Source of the DNA: Methylocella sp.
GTDB lineage: Bacteria; Pseudomonadota; Alphaproteobacteria; Rhizobiales; Beijerinckiaceae
Length of the DNA stretch: 64,000 nt
NCBI GenBank assembly: GCA_037200525.1
Contig: JBBCGG010000001.1
Span: 4,332,501 to 4,396,500, forward strand
Direction: 5' to 3'
Shown here: positions 63,413 to 64,000 of the stretch, piece by piece
Position numbering within the stretch: the stretch's first letter is position 1
How the letters are laid out: each line of letters opens with the position of its first letter
The notes under the pieces: model-generated
Database searches by the model: none
Told to the model about the DNA's origin: nothing
The model's input: the letters and a program-made list of their open reading frames with translations, nothing else
Program-made: the position numbers and the translations under genes

Positions 63413-64000
63413 AAGGGCGCTTATCAGTCTTGTTCGCGCTGACCGCGCTGGCCGCCGTCACCGTGACGATCGCGATCGCCGGTTCCGATGCGCCGCGACA
63501 GAGCGGCGCGGGCGACCGGGGCGCCCCGCAACTCGTTGCGGAAATGTCAGTGACGGCGGCCTCTGCCCCGTCGGCCTCGTTCACCCCTCCTCCAGACAGC
63601 GCGATCCCGAACAATGAGTTCGGCAAGGCGGTCCGCGCCGGCGAGGCGATCTTCACCGATCCGGTGGCGCACGCCGGCCAGTATGTCGGCAACACGCTTC
63701 GCTGCTCGAATTGCCACCTTGAAGCCGGCAGGCTCGCCAATGCATCGCCAATGTGGGGGGCTTATGGCGAATACCCCGCCTATCGAAGCAAGAACGGACA
63801 CGTAAACTCCTTTCAGGAGCGTCTCCAGGGCTGCTTCCGGTTTAGCATGAACGGCAAGGCGCCACCGCTCGGCGATCCCGTCCTCGTGGCGTTGGAGAGC
63901 TATTCCTATTTCCTTTCGAAGGGGGCGCCGATCGGCGCCTCATTGCCAGGGCGGGGATATCCTGAACTTGCGAAACCCGCGCAAAAGGCTGACTTTGCTC
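63409..64000 (+). CDS. TsdA/SoxA-like cytochrome c (3' end outside window)
   Basis: The first 197 codons of an exported cytochrome. Signal anchor (LFALTALAAVTVTIAIAG), then RAGEAIFTDPVAHAGQYVGNTLRCSNCHLEAGRLANASPMWGAYGEYPAYRSKNGHVNSFQERLQGCFRFSMNGKAPP...YSYFLSKGAPIG, with a haem motif CSNCH (Cys99-His103). The sequence around NCHL, YPAYRSK and CFRFSMNG resembles thiosulfate dehydrogenase TsdA. The frame is open to the window edge, where a second haem motif would be expected. Oxidation of thiosulfate to tetrathionate is the family reaction. Confidence 0.8.
   Translation, partial: MKGRLSVLFALTALAAVTVTIAIAGSDAPRQSGAGDRGAPQLVAEMSVTAASAPSASFTPPPDSAIPNNEFGKAVRAGEAIFTDPVAHAGQYVGNTLRCSNCHLEAGRLANASPMWGAYGEYPAYRSKNGHVNSFQERLQGCFRFSMNGKAPPLGDPVLVALESYSYFLSKGAPIGASLPGRGYPELAKPAQKADFA

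Noticed and set aside
1-64000. CRISPR array, rRNA or tRNA genes
   Set aside because: No regularly spaced repeats, no rRNA-like sequence and no cloverleaf with a TTCGAATCC-type arm were noticed.

Overview
The window looks like a chromosomal segment of an alphaproteobacterium of the Rhizobiales (Hyphomicrobiales), most plausibly a Beijerinckiaceae-like methylotroph or relative. The support is high-GC DNA, a hisS-hisZ-hisG cluster with an approximately 325-residue HisG, a clpS-clpA pair, a bdhA-patatin pair, several small secreted proteins typical of this order, and a lanmodulin homologue. The family assignment is inference.

Layout. 0-25 kb is mostly housekeeping: the groEL 3' end, an HU/IHF protein, an SbmA/YddA-type ABC exporter, the histidine genes, a glycosyltransferase, a DEAD-box helicase, maiA, tspO, the bdhA-patatin pair, zur, ispG, clpA/clpS, an ispA-type prenyl synthase, mtgA, rpmF and tal. 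An intact 864-bp IS5-family element sits exactly on the stop codon of hisG, and next to it is a frameshifted trypsin-co-occurring (trypco1) gene. 25.8-34.1 kb is a metal-acquisition region: a membrane-anchored receiver protein, a lanmodulin-like EF-hand protein, exbB-exbD-tonB behind a Zur-box-like site, and a siderophore module (piuC, a PepSY membrane protein, and a divergent TonB-dependent receptor with a palindrome between them). 35-43 kb is accessory DNA with small secreted or orphan proteins, long gaps, strong palindromes, a HAD phosphatase, an FMN reductase and an orphan Wzc/ExoP-type exopolysaccharide kinase behind an AT-rich leader.

43.4-58 kb is a catabolic island: a Rieske oxygenase with its VanB-type reductase, FCD-GntR and MarR regulators, a Rieske ferredoxin, a DUF1116 protein, an AtzE-like amidase with an AtzH/HpxZ-like partner, a cyclic amidohydrolase, a GMC oxidoreductase, an aldehyde dehydrogenase and a NitT/TauT-type ABC importer. 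Together they suggest import and stepwise oxidation and hydrolysis of an aromatic or N-heterocyclic (ureido or amide) compound. I cannot name the substrate; this is my main candidate for an undescribed pathway. 58-64 kb holds a deformylase-like protein lacking a metal ligand, then a sulfur-type periplasmic module (a TauE/SafE exporter, a DsrE-like secreted protein, a ModA-like binding protein, LysR, a cytochrome c4-like protein and a TsdA-like cytochrome cut by the window edge).

Several genes in the last third are interrupted: a homopolymer frameshift in the Rieske ferredoxin, frameshifts in the AtzH-like and DsrE-like genes, and an in-frame amber codon in tauE. With the trypco1 gene this makes five lesions, so either the accessory regions are decaying or the assembly carries local errors.
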